Shown here one piece after another: positions 12,265-23,199 of a stretch of 64,000 bases of DNA. Within the stretch, counting starts at the first letter, position 1. Each line of letters opens with the position of its first letter. The position numbers and the translations under genes are program-made. Source of the stretch: Bryopsis sp. KO-2023 (taxonomy: Eukaryota > Chlorophyta > Ulvophyceae > Bryopsidales > Bryopsidaceae); contig BSYQ01000012.1 in assembly GCA_030272585.1 (NCBI GenBank), positions 2,790,001 to 2,854,000 of the forward strand. The letters run 5' to 3'. A model generated the notes under the pieces. It did not search any database. It was not told the origin of the DNA and saw only the letters and a list, made by a program, of their open reading frames with translations.

Positions 12265-13052
12265 TTGGGCGGCGTTGGGACCTCCGCGATCGCCCACGAG
12301 AGGGTGGACGGGCGGATTAAGCCAGGCAAATAAAGGAATCACAGTCTACAGTGCGTACGAGTGCGGGGACGGGACAAGAAGGATCCTTGCTCCTGGATTT
12401 GGCGGGGGGTGAGTCGGTTGGCGCCTCTGTCGTTGTAGCTCCAGCATTACATGGTGTCACGTCTTTCACACGAGACAATTTGTTGTTCTTTTGTCACCAG
12501 GGTCAGCCGCGCTCCGCCACTGATTCTTGGAGGTGTTGATTGCATCGACAGGTTTCACTGAATGTTCCCAGTAAATAATACCCTGTACCCCCCCCTCCCT
12601 CGTGCATCATTGTCACAGAACTTCTGATTGAACCCAGCTTTCTTGGGAAGGAGGGGAAACATAATTGTCTCTAGATGGAAGCAAATACATCACGATCTTT
12701 TTTTTCCTTTCTTCCTCATCTGACATCGCAGCCAACTGTGAATGAGTGGCACCACTGAGTTTGAAAAGTGAAAACAACTCAGCTAAAAGTGATAATCCAG
12801 ACCTGGGGTGATTTTTCCCCTGTTGCTCTCCTTTGATCGGTGCATTCGTTGAACCACGAATTCTCAGTTTTTTTTGGCATTTATGTTTTTCCCCAGATCG
12901 AGCAGTTCATCGATGAACATGGGATGCGTTGCATGCGGATGCACATCTTTTTCGAGGATGAACTGGAGACCTGGCTGTGAAACGAATGCCATATGCCATC
13001 AGTGTGCCAGTCATGGTGGAAAAAAAAAACTCACCGAAAGACGGATGATTTA
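12265..13052 (+). CDS. Possible GATAD1-like zinc-finger protein
   Basis: The last exon, from a CCCCAG acceptor to TAA at about 13052, encodes a zinc finger of the spacing C-x2-C...W..G...C-x2-C. The visible core runs MGCVACGC, then MNWRPG, then AICHQCASHGG, which resembles the single GATA-type finger of GATAD1 (a chromatin-associated reader partner). Two upstream exons (about 12265-12408 and 12502-12552) join in matching phase, but their sequence is not recognisable. The ATG at 12913 or 12919 could equally be a start, placing the finger at the N-terminus as in GATAD1. A second frame of the same exon is also open, so the call is tentative. Confidence 0.35.
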
Positions 13053-13059
13053 AGTTTTA

Positions 13060-14270
13060 ACAGAATTTAGCACTGGAGGAAACGATAGGTGCCCCGCCAA
13101 TGCAGGTTGTCCAATTTTCGGTAGAAGCAAGAGAGCAAAGATTTTTTAGAGCAAAAGTTTAGTGTGGTTAAAAAAAAAAAAAAATCAAAAAGAGAGAAAG
13201 AGAGAGATGCAGTCCTAGCAGTAGCAGGGAATAGCACATTTACCCTAGAAAACAAAAACCAAAAAAATCCAAATGGAGTTCTTGAAAAAAAAAAAAATGT
13301 ACACACACCAAATGGGATTATCAATAGGTGTCAGTAGTTTGAATTTGTTATTTATAGTGATATCTAATGAATAGAATATGTGTGATATATTCTAGTTTTG
13401 AAAAAAAAAGGGAAAAACATGGATTGAGTGCTTCTTCGCAATAAAACACCTCACCCCCTTCTTTCTCAAAGAAAGAGCTCTGCCAAAGGAAAAAAAAATT
13501 GTAAATAAAAAAAAATAGATATCTAGAGGAAAACACACACCTTCCACCGGCGTAGGATCTTACTTTAAAAAAATTGACAATTTCGTTTTGCCAAGCCAAT
13601 TTCGTTTTGAATTGTGCGAATGGCTTGGATCTATTTTTAGAATTCATGTATCTCCTGCGATCCAATAAAAAAAAAGATTTGTTTCAATTCTTTTAGTGTT
13701 TTTTTTTTTTTCGTTAGTGTTGAAAAAAATCTTGGGGGCTGTTTTTTTTATTTATTTAAAAAAAATAAATTAAAAATCTGTTGTGTTGAAAGGACAAGAT
13801 ACTGGTTGTTGACGTCGTCAAGTCCTGCTTCAGTTTGATTTTGATTTTTGATAGGGAAAGAGGAGGATGACTAATCCCTTTAGTATAGGGGTGGGGCTGT
13901 GACCTGTGATAAAGCTCAGAATGAATGTAGGCATCAAGGGTAGACCAGGACAGCCAAAAAGTCTCTTGCTGAGGTTTTTTAATGAAAATTTGATTTGGAG
14001 GAGGGGGATGGTGGATTGTAATCCAAGAGTCAACATGGTGATATATGGTTCTGTCTGTGGCGATGTGGGGTTCCTCCATTGATTAAAAAAACGAAAAAAA
14101 GAAAAAAAACGAAAAAAAACTTAGTCTTCACTGGCTGGAGTGATTTTGGGGTTGCTTTGAATTTCAATGAAAGAATGGAGAAAAAACACTCTTGGGCATA
14201 GTTTGTTTTTGCGATTTCTGGACCTGAGTATGTTCAGCAGTGAAATAACAAATCGTTCAATCTTATGGAA
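13060..14270. other. Homopolymer-rich spacer
   Basis: Poly-A and poly-T runs with short frames only. No exon is recognisable. Confidence 0.5.
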
Positions 14271-14274
14271 CATA

Positions 14275-14553
14275 CTGTAATACGCAAATCTTTTCGCGCT
14301 GCTTTATTTTCGCGCGCGGACCAAAGCACGAAAAATAAGGTAGGCGAAAAAAGAGCAGGAACGAAAATAAAGCAGGCGGAAAAACCAAGGCTATTCAGGT
14401 ACGCAAGTTTGTAACTACAGATTATACCCAATCACGCGTTTGCTTTATTTTCGCACTGCTTTATTTTCGTGCCCATCTGTGGAGACGAAAATAAGGTAGG
14501 CGAAAAAAAAGACGAGCGATCCTAAAGCAGCGCGAAAGATTTGCGTATTACAG
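14275..14553. mobile_element. TA-flanked MITE (pogo/Tc1-like superfamily)
   Basis: A 279-bp non-coding element has long terminal inverted repeats. The left end reads CTGTAATACGCAAATC and the right end is its reverse complement, with pairing extending about 28 bases with minor mismatch. It is flanked on both sides by TA (14273-14274 and 14554-14555), the target duplication of Tc1/mariner/pogo elements. Inside are repeated CTTTATTTTCGC and GAAAATAAGGTAGGCG blocks in inverted orientation. It carries no transposase and would need a partner element. Confidence 0.8.
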
Positions 14554-14555
14554 TA

Positions 14556-15097
14556 ATCCCAAATGCATCTTCATCCATGCAAAAATCAAACCAAATAAAT
14601 CAGCCTACTCACAAATCAACAGAAATTTGTGGAATCGGTCCACCACCCTCGATTCTCAAGCTCAAGAAAATCGCTCAGAAATATTTCTCAACTTTTGTTC
14701 GTTGACTCATCAGTCCGTCATCGAAGCCAAAGCAAAAAATCACTGGATTCCACTTCAAAAAATTGAAGGATTGACGACCGCCGATTTTTTCTTTTTTTTT
14801 TCCGATTGATGGCAGCTTCCACTCGGCTACCCCTCCATTTTCCCTCCTCCGCAAACGCCTTCTTTTTAAACAGCGCCCCCCCACAACAGAAACTTTATTT
14901 CTAGCCAGCGAGCGCCAGAAACGACCTACCAGACAAGCCAACTTTGAGTCGCTGTCAGCCGAGCAACGCATATATCCCTCAAAAAAACGCACCAGCTTGT
15001 TCGTTGCGGTCAAGTTTTCTGCAATTTTAAATTCTTTTGAGGGCTGGTGACCTTTCTCTTTCTTTGACGGGGTGCGTTTTCTTAAAAAAAAAAAAAG
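14556..15097. other. Spacer, no supported gene
   Basis: Open frames exist on both strands (14627-14809 plus, 14675-15013 minus) without recognisable features. The part next to 15098 may be the promoter of the following gene. Confidence 0.35.
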
Positions 15098-16310
15098 ATG
15101 TCGACTTTTAACCGATCGAACAAGACCGTGTACGCTGCCCCTCGAAGGCTGAATCGAGTGGAGAGGGAGGCCATCCAGCAGGCGTGCCAGGGCGAGGGGA
15201 TGGTAGAACTACAACAATGCGAAAAAGGCGTCTGCTGATGCTACCGTCAGTAATCACCGTTGCTGCGCAGGTAAAAAACGAATCACCGTTCGCCATCCAC
15301 ACAGAACCCTTGGTTTATGTTTCTTTCCGAATTTTGGTGCCCCGCCGCTTTAACGAATGGGTCAGGGATCGCGCACCCAACCTTTCCAAACTTTTCTAGA
15401 ACACTCCCAGAAAAGTATTTCTCAGCAGGGGTTGGTAGTCAAACTCGTTTACCGACCGCATGCAGCAACTCTTGCGGGTCTGTGAATGTTTCTTGTTTAG
15501 AAACAAGATCCAGGCTTTTCTTGGCACACCTCCCAGTGCAGCTAGTTTCTGATACTCTAACTCAGAACTGATTTATCAAGAGAGTTGGAGGATTAGTTCT
15601 GAGGCCAGGGGCATCTTCCCCATTTCCCCCTCCTACCAACCCCCCAAAAAAGAACGAAGGATATATTTCTTGAGCATTATACTTTTATCTAGGTAGTTAT
15701 TCACTCGTATGCATTTTCTCCAAGCCAGCAGCGTTCCTTTTTCATCCTTTTTCAATGTATTAATATATGTTATATACATATATATATGTGTGTGTGTGTC
15801 TGTCTGTCTGAGAATATCATTTGTTTGGTGCTCCTCAAACGTATTCTTGGTTTATTTCTTCAAAAATATATAAATATTTATGTTTATATATATATATTCA
15901 CCTGTTGGTTTTTTGAACAAAAGCAAAACTTCACTCAGTTGCATTGTTTTCTTGCCCCTCCAGAGAGGCGACTTCTGCAATCCAAAGTGGAGGATGCCCG
16001 TCGGCACGGTGTTAAGAGTCATAAGGTGGTGTGCTGGGTTAGGAGGAAGCTGGGGTCTGACATGGTGGTTTGGAGGTTGGTGGATGGGGGGAAAGTTGCG
16101 TGCGCCTCTCCCTGCGTAATGTGCCAGCGAGAATTGATCCGATTTGACATTAGGGTGCATTGCCAGCTGAGAGACGGAACTTGGTTTAGCGGAAGATTGA
16201 ACGAGGAGGGGGCCCCCGAGGCGGTTTTGACGTCGGGTCAAAGAAGAAACATATGTGGAAAGAAAGAAAGAGAAAGGGAGGAGCAACTGCTACAACAACA
16301 ACACCGTTGA
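15098..16310 (+). CDS. PCxxC zinc-motif protein, possibly deaminase-like
   Basis: Two exons, 15098-15202 and 15966-16310, join in phase 0 and give a basic protein of about 149 residues. The second exon contains GGKVACASPCVMCQREL followed by an alternating strand (IRFDIRVHCQLRDGTWF). This PCxxC-helix-strand layout resembles the second half of the zinc site of cytidine-deaminase-fold proteins. I do not see the matching HxE or CxE motif upstream, so catalysis is doubtful unless an exon is missing from the 760-bp intron. The acceptor is CCAGAG, of which the second AG is used by phase. The C-terminus is a charged tail ending in polyglutamine. Function is not assigned. Confidence 0.45.
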
Positions 16311-17190
16311 GAAAGCGACAGACAGAGAGAGAAACAAAAAAATGAAAGTCGGAAGAAGAAAAAAAAGAAAAAAAAAAATGTGCCGACGTGGTGGTGATTT
16401 GTTTGCGTGTGTCGTGTAGGATTCAGAGAAGGTGGTGGTGGAGTGTTGGTTTGTCGATGTGTGTGTTTTTTTTGTTTTCTCTGTATTTTTTTTTTCCTTT
16501 TTTTTTGTTTTGGCTGTGGGGTGAAAGCGAAGTGATATTATTTGGTGGGATCAATTCATGGAGAAACGAAGAGGTGGGGGGGAAAAGAGACGTTTCTATG
16601 CCAGGATTGTCAATGGGTGAAATGGAGGTAGAGGTGGGGAGGGGGGGGGTTGAAATGTTAAAAATATCTAAACAGAGTGAGAAACAAGCGTCTGACCTGG
16701 AACCCCTCCTGGATTTGGGGAGAGAAAACATTATCGTCCGAACCTTGATTACATAATGGATCTGCCTTCCGGAGGGGTGTCTCAGTAGACTTCACTCCAC
16801 CCGGCTGAATTCTGACCCTATCAACACATAACCCACTCCCCCAACCCAATCTGGCCCCACCGTTGGCTGCCCTGGTGTTGATGGAGCAACTCCACTTCCA
16901 GACAACCAAAGATTGATCAACCAATGTGAAATGTGTGATGGGGGGAGGGGTTTCGTTTTCTGTGGCCCAATTTCGAATCAGTGCGTCAACTAAAAATATC
17001 CGTGAAGGTCTGGTGTGGATCGAGATGACTGGGCTGCCCCGTCATCGTTCTCTTTCGAAAGGCGGAATTTCGTGTTCACGAGGAATGTGCACCTGGGATC
17101 AGCAACAGAGAACGCTCACGTGGCCGCGGTGAGGACACGATAACAACCCTGGCCCCCACCGTCGCGAAAACGGCAAACCAAGAGAACAAC
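16311..17190. other. Spacer, no supported gene
   Basis: Purine-rich low-complexity DNA; open frames on both strands look non-coding. The last 100 bases probably contain the promoter of the next gene. Confidence 0.4.
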
Positions 17191-17194
17191 GAAC

Positions 17195-18754
17195 ATGTCG
17201 TCCACGATGGAAGACTCCGCCAAGAGGCTGTGCGCACCCGTGGTGGTGAGTCAAGCACTTTTTCCTTGTTTTTCATCGTGAAAAAGTGTGGGAAAGAACG
17301 CAGCAGCAAGCGATACGCGCCCAGTGTCTCAGAAGATTGCGGTCGGTGCGTTGACAAGTCGATTTTGATCCGTGTGGCACGCTTTTCGTGTGTGTAGCCA
17401 TTGATTTTTCTGATGATCAGGGTGTCTCTGTGTCAAGGGCAAATTCTTCCACACATCCAAGGTTGGTCATCATCGGCTTTCGCAATCGTTCTACGCCCCC
17501 AGTTTCAGTGACGACAGTGTGTCGCTGTGGGATGGGGTGCGCCAACCCAAACCAGCGTTATGGCGCTCGAACGAGGTTTTCCAGGATTCGCTGGAATGCG
17601 GTCTGGAAGAGAAAACCCTGGAGCTGGACGCCAAGTGTGCATACTTCGCGAAAAACATCGAAGAAGTCAGGGGGTCGCGCGTTTTCTTGTACATGACTTT
17701 CGCGGTCGTGAAATCCCTGGCCATCCGTGGACGTCACAATGCTGAAACGGCCTACTGCGACGTCGTGAGGAGTTTGATCGTGTGGTTGAACGATACGGAG
17801 GCGTCCAAAGAGAGCATCGAGGAGCTGTTCGGTTTGTTGGACGTGGGGCTGCTCACAGTGGATGAACTCGAATCGTTACGAAGTATGAAAGAGGTGCAAG
17901 CAAATTCCGCGATTGCATCCTGTGTTGTTCGCAATGTGGATCCCAAGCCAGCGGGGTCTAAGAAACGAGGGCGCGACGATGACGACTCTGGCCCGGCTCT
18001 CCTGGTGCTCGAAGGTGGGGTCTGGCACGAATGGAGCGTCCCAAACAGTGGCTGGTACGTGATCGCTGGGGAAGGGGGAAAGGGAGGTGACGACTCCTCC
18101 AGAGACAATGGCGGCCGCGGTGTGACGATCGGAGGCTCGTTTTGGCTGGGACACGGCGATCGACTGAAAGTCTTGGTCGGACGGAAGAAATCGAAATTGG
18201 TCAGAGGGGGTGGCGGCTGCTGCGTGGCGAAAATCACAGCAGGGATGAGTGATGGTGCACTGTTGCTTGCAGCTGGCGGGGGTGGGGAGTCCCACCAGGA
18301 GCACAATGGCCAGGATGCCGAGCTGTGCGATGATCTGGACAACTGCAAGCCTCTGCCGACGCACCCCATCAAAGGTCGCGCACATGATGGGAGGGGATGC
18401 GGTGTGTTTTTTGGGCTGAAAGCATCTGCGAGGGAGGAATTCTTGAACGGGCCTTGTGGATGGTGTGACGGTGGTAAGGTTACCAGCAAAAAAGGCGGCA
18501 GTGGGGGTGGGGGGTTCTATGGAGGAGCCGGAGGGTCTCGATCGAAAGGGGGTTCAGGAGGCACCAGCTTCATTGATCCTTCATCAGAAAATGCCTTCCA
18601 GATGAAAAACAACGGGCCGGAAGCTAGAGTTTGTGTGTGGAATGGTAGAGAGCCCAGGACGCTTCCTGATGCTGCTGATTCACAGCACAGCTCAGCGTCT
18701 ATTTTCGAACTGGGTGATGATTTGGACGAGGTCACCAGCCGTTTACGTACCTAG
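17195..18754 (+). CDS. Glycine-rich (ALK-type domain) protein with helical N-terminus
   Basis: Exon 1 is 17195-17245 (ends before GTGAGT). Exon 2 most simply starts at 17438 after a TCAAG acceptor and runs to TAG at 18754, giving about 455 residues. The first 200 residues are helical and could be BACK-like (for example NEVFQDSLECGLEEKTLELD). The C-terminal half is a glycine-rich domain of the type seen in the ALK/LTK ectodomain: EWSVPNSGWYVIAGEGG, then GHGDRLKVLVG, GGGGCCVAK, LLLAAGGGG and GGGGFYGGAGG. It is a paralogue, in that half, of the BTB protein at 52147-50889. No signal peptide is seen, so it is probably intracellular. The position of the first splice is the weakest part of the model. 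Confidence 0.65.
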
Positions 18755-20740
18755 CCACTGACCAGATGGCGTCTCGCCTCTGCACACACACACACACACC
18801 AGATTGTGGAATTTCAATCATATGTTCCAGAGAAATTTTGTTAAATGGGTGAGAGAAAAAAAACACAAAAACACGGTTAAATATATGGTTCACTAGTAAG
18901 TGAACAGGATTCGTTTGGTATTTATTTTTGGGTATCTTTTTATCCTTTTTTTTTTCAGTTTTTTTTTTTTTTTTTGAAATGGCGTGCTGTGTCAGTGTGG
19001 TTGAAAACAACACCTTGGAGATTCCATGATGGGTATTTGTCTCAGCAAAAAAAATTTGCTCACGTGGAGGGCTTTTCTTATACCTTGATTTTATTGCTTT
19101 TTTTTTTAGTTCAAGGGGTAAACTCATTAGATCCATAGATCGGTGATTACCGGTAGCATCTCCAAAGGGGTAACAACTAGACAAATAAAACTCGGAATGG
19201 TCTTTTTTTTTTGGGCTTGTTTTTTCGTTCTGTTTTCCTTTTTTTTGCCCCAGAGCATCGAATACTTGGGCTCCCCACATGTTATGGGTGAGGTAAGGGG
19301 CTGAAGGGCAGGGTCGCAGATCCCCTTTTTTTTGTGAGTATGGAATAAATGTAGATAATCGAATCTCCAAAATTTACAATAAGTGCAGAATAAATCGATT
19401 TTTGTGAAAATGTGATGGAAGCTGCTCTCTTGGTGCTTTTGTTTTCCTGTTGCTCTGAGCCGGGAATATTTTCCCAAAAAGAATTTGATGAAGCTTGTGT
19501 GCAAACTTCTGACTGTGGCAAATTTGAAGAAGCGGGTGCTTCCATAGTCCAGTCTCAGAGGAAATTGGAACCCTTCCCGAATTCGAGTCTTTTTTCTTTT
19601 TTTGCCGACCTCGAGGTTCGGAAAAAATTTGACTGCCCCACCTTGTGGTGCAAAAGAATAGCATGCCCACCAGTCATTCACAGTTCGAACCAAACTGACA
19701 GCATGAACACCACCACCAGCACCAACGAATTCTTCATGTGCCATTTTTTTTTCTTTTTTTGGGGGGGGAGTGGCTTCGGGTTCTTTCAGAATCATGCTAG
19801 AAGGTCAAAAACAAAAAGATCTGAACCACAAAGCAACGGCCATGCTCCCCCCTTTCTGGTTTTCTCTGATTATCCAATTTTGATTCATCCATGCATATGC
19901 ACTAACTCAGTTACTATCGTAGTGCTAGCTTTTTTTCTGTTCAGTACTTGCTGGATTTGCCCAAAAGCTTTGCTACGAAAACCTTTTCCTTACTGACTTT
20001 CAGACAGTGGGTTCAGTTTCTTATGGCTGGACCGTCAGATTCCCTTTCACCTCAAACAACATTCAATCGCCTTCATGGCGGCCATCTGAGTTTTTTTTTA
20101 TCCCCTGCATGTTGGATATTTCAGAGACAAAACAATTGCACAGCTTGGCCCCTTTGCTGACTGGGGGTTCGGAGGGTTAAAATAAATCGCAAAACATCAA
20201 GATAGATAATCAAATCTAGGATTTCTTCAGTCTGACTATGGGCATTACACTTTATATTGAACATGGAAATCGTTCCAAATACCTACCTCAAAGGTACCAC
20301 ATTGCATATATCGTTCAGTGAATGAAATTATTTTGGAATTAAGGGGTCCCTGGGTTTGGAGTGGAGAGGTTATCCGGCAAAGATTAGCTGACCTTTTTTT
20401 CTTTATTTATTTTGATGCTATACACATGTTCATGGGGACAACCATGTATAAGAAACCCTTTTTTTGACCCCCGAAAAGGAGCACATGATCATCAAGGTCT
20501 GGAATATCTCCTCCTGACGGTATCCTGCTTTCGAGTTTCCAGATCCTGGAAATATACAACTGTTTTATTTTATATTTCTAATGGCTTAAAAAGAAATAAA
20601 TACTAATAATAATAATAACAATGTATTTCGAGAAAAGCTCTCCTGACAAGCGCTACGAAAATCTATCTTTACAAGCTAGCTTCTACCCAAGAGTTTCACA
20701 CCAACAGGTGGACCCGTATTCCCCCCCCCCCCCCCCTAAA
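18755..20740. other. AT-rich spacer, no gene seen
   Basis: Contains a (CA)n run at about 18785-18799, several T and A runs and a run of about 14 C at 20721-20734. Long frames on the minus strand (18732-19795) consist mostly of lysine and phenylalanine runs from homopolymers and are not credible genes. Confidence 0.5.
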
Positions 20741-20744
20741 TTGA

Positions 20745-23138
20745 TCATATCAACGTGAAATGGTTCTGTAGCTGCTTCAGCAGATCCTTCGAGTCAATAT
20801 GCTCTGGGTAAACCTCCAGCGCGCTGTTCACTTGTTCAAAACTTCCCTGAAATTCGCCTTTTCTGAAGCACAACAGGGCTCCATTGTAACACGGTTCGAA
20901 GAGATGACCAGCCAGTTTCTGGGCCATGGCAAATGAGGCTTTGGCGGCGGCGTCGTCTCCCTTTTTCCCTTCCAGGACCCCCAGATTATTGAACGACTCC
21001 GCGTGGGTGTTGTCAATGGATATCGCAACCTTGTATGCTTGATACGCCAGCCCCAGGTCTCCGATTCCAGTAGCAACCTGGCCTATGTTGTACCAGATGT
21101 CCGCCAATATATCGTCGCCGCCAAGCAGCAGAGCCCGATCGAAACAGTTCAACGTGAGGTCGTACTGCGAAGAGTAAAAGCAACAGAGGCCCAGGTTGTT
21201 CCAAATCTCGGCATTGTTCACCCCCATCTGCAGCAGCCGCCGGTAGAATCGCAGAGCTACTTCTGGCTGATCAGTGTAGAAATGGTGGGCTCCCAAGCAA
21301 GATATCGCCTCGACGTTGGACCCATCATAGCTCAGCACTTCTTTGTAGATAGGTATTGCGGTCTCCATATCATTCAAGGCGTCGTGCAGCCTGGCTTGTG
21401 CGAGAAGGATACTGATGTTGGCTGGATATTTGGCACGGTATTTCTTCAAGGTTTCCAGGGCGGTGTTGGGCTGATCAAGCCTGATGTACACCTTGCAAAG
21501 CTCCAGAAGCGCCACCACCATTTCCTGATTGTTGAGGGAGCTCTGGAATTGCTTTTCGGCGTCTCGAAACAAACCAAGCTGGTAGTAGCACTTCCCGAGT
21601 CTCGACTTCCACCACCAGTCGCCAAACTCTGTTCAGAAACGAAGAAACGAGTGAATACACCTCATTTCTCACCAAACTAGGCACCGAAAATAACTGCTGC
21701 TGGATGAACCTCTGGCAGTCGAAATGAAAACACGAATCTCCAGAGTGCGTTCAGATCACCACGATTTATTCAACCTTGCCTGTGCTTTTGGTTGCTAGAG
21801 CGCACAACTCGAGGGCTTTCTTCGGGTTATGATCGTGGTAAAGAATGTAGTCGCACAGCACCCGAGCTAGGTTTGGCCTGGCAGAGTACTTTCTCAAGTC
21901 CAATCGATCCACGTTTATAAACGGCCCACCGGGTTGGCTCAACAGCGATGCAGTCCCCAGCCTGACGAACCTGTCCAAACACCAACTTGATAATCAAAGA
22001 CCTCTCCCCGAGACCATACCAAAAGCAAAGACTAGACAGGAGCACTGTGTCGTTCAGAAGCTTGCCTTCCTGAAGATGTTACTGGTCTGGTTGTCCCAGG
22101 TCTTCCACCCTTGAGAACGGCCTCTACTGAAGCAGTGCCAGTCCTGGAGCCTGGGCGATTCGATGTGCCTGGGCGATTGCCCGTCCCAGGACGGACGAAC
22201 CCCGTAAGGGGTCGCCCACTGTTCGTCATCGGCCTCACGGCTTGACTCGGGGCACCCTGAAATTAAAACCATTTCAGAAGTGCTTCTCTGAGCCACGCCA
22301 GAATCACAGAATCCTTCTGGCCTCCATCTCAAATTCATTCACCAGGACCTCATAATGCACTTTCAGAACTCGATTCGGCAAGAAAGCAACGTTCGACGTC
22401 ATAACTGAGATGTCCTGCCCACTTCCTCCTATTGTTTGCGTCGAGTGATTCTCACCGATCCATTTGCTGAGGTTAGCGGCCTTGCTAACGACGTGCCTGG
22501 TCGAGCAACCTGAGCTATTGCATTCTCATCCAACAAAATGTCTGCAGCACCCTGAACATATATTCACAGCAAGAGTTTTGCTGAAAGAAAACTGCAGTGA
22601 ACCTTGCCAGCAACGAATAACACACCCAACAAATGACCAACTCATGGGGCGGTTTGCCTCGATGTAACACATTTGAAAAAAAAAAATGACCAACTCATTC
22701 AAACAGTTTCGGTGGAGTGTAGCAAATAAGAACAAGAGATGCCACCTCCTCTTCGATTTCAGTATCTTCAATCCAGTTCTTGAGCGTCAGGGCGCGGCAT
22801 TTCAGGTACCAAACTGCCTATCAACCATGAATGACATACAAGCATTGATCACAAAAGTGAAGTTGATGCTGAGCCTCCTGAAGCTGGTTTCTAGCCAAAA
22901 TATGGATGGTCTAGGTTTCCAAGAATCCTTCTGGCTCAAACTGTACGTACAAACATTCATGCATTGTGTTGAAAGTATGCAGGAAGCTGTCACCCCTCCA
23001 CACCTGATCGTATGGAGTTTTGGCGAGAACTTGTCCGCACAGTTCTATACTCTCATCAAATCGACGACGCCTCAGTCGGCTGTGGGCAAGCCACACGGGA
23101 TCCAAGTCATTGGCTGCCAGCGCCAGTGGTGCGGCCAT
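20745..23138 (-). CDS. TTC8: BBSome subunit TTC8/BBS8
   Basis: A TPR-repeat subunit of the BBSome, the coat that moves membrane proteins in and out of cilia. Six exons join without a phase conflict: 23138-23004, 22817-22746, 22551-22456, 22256-22066, 21970-21775 and 21626-20745, giving 523 residues (human about 540). Diagnostic stretches are AVWYLKCRALT, ILLDENAIAQVARPGTSL, a Gly/Arg/Pro-rich linker with RPLTGFVRPGT, RFVRLGTAS, DWWWKSRLGKCYYQLG, then TPRs with ALRFYRRLLQMG, WNNLGLCCFYSSQYDLTL, DIWYNIGQVA and HAESFNNLGVLE. The C-terminus LLKQLQNHFTLI matches the family's usual end. Intron 4 begins with GC (AAG|GCAAG), fixed by both phase and protein continuity. Intron 5 uses the second AG of an AGAG acceptor. 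It looks intact. Confidence 0.96.
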
Positions 23139-23199
23139 ATCTCATCCAGCCCCTGACAACCAACCCACGTCCATCGATCACAATAGACGTCAGAAGCTG

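Noticed and set aside
11869-12412. Overlapping 157- and 172-codon frames on both strands
   Set aside because: GC-rich composition explains the open frames; no motif. The last part may belong to the zinc-finger gene but was not forced into it.
17752-18489. Minus-strand Ser/Pro-rich frame opposite the glycine-rich gene
   Set aside because: Complement of glycine codons gives proline/serine runs; it is a shadow.
18732-19795. Minus-strand frames of over 200 codons
   Set aside because: Dominated by Lys and Phe runs from homopolymers, with no recognisable domain or splice support.
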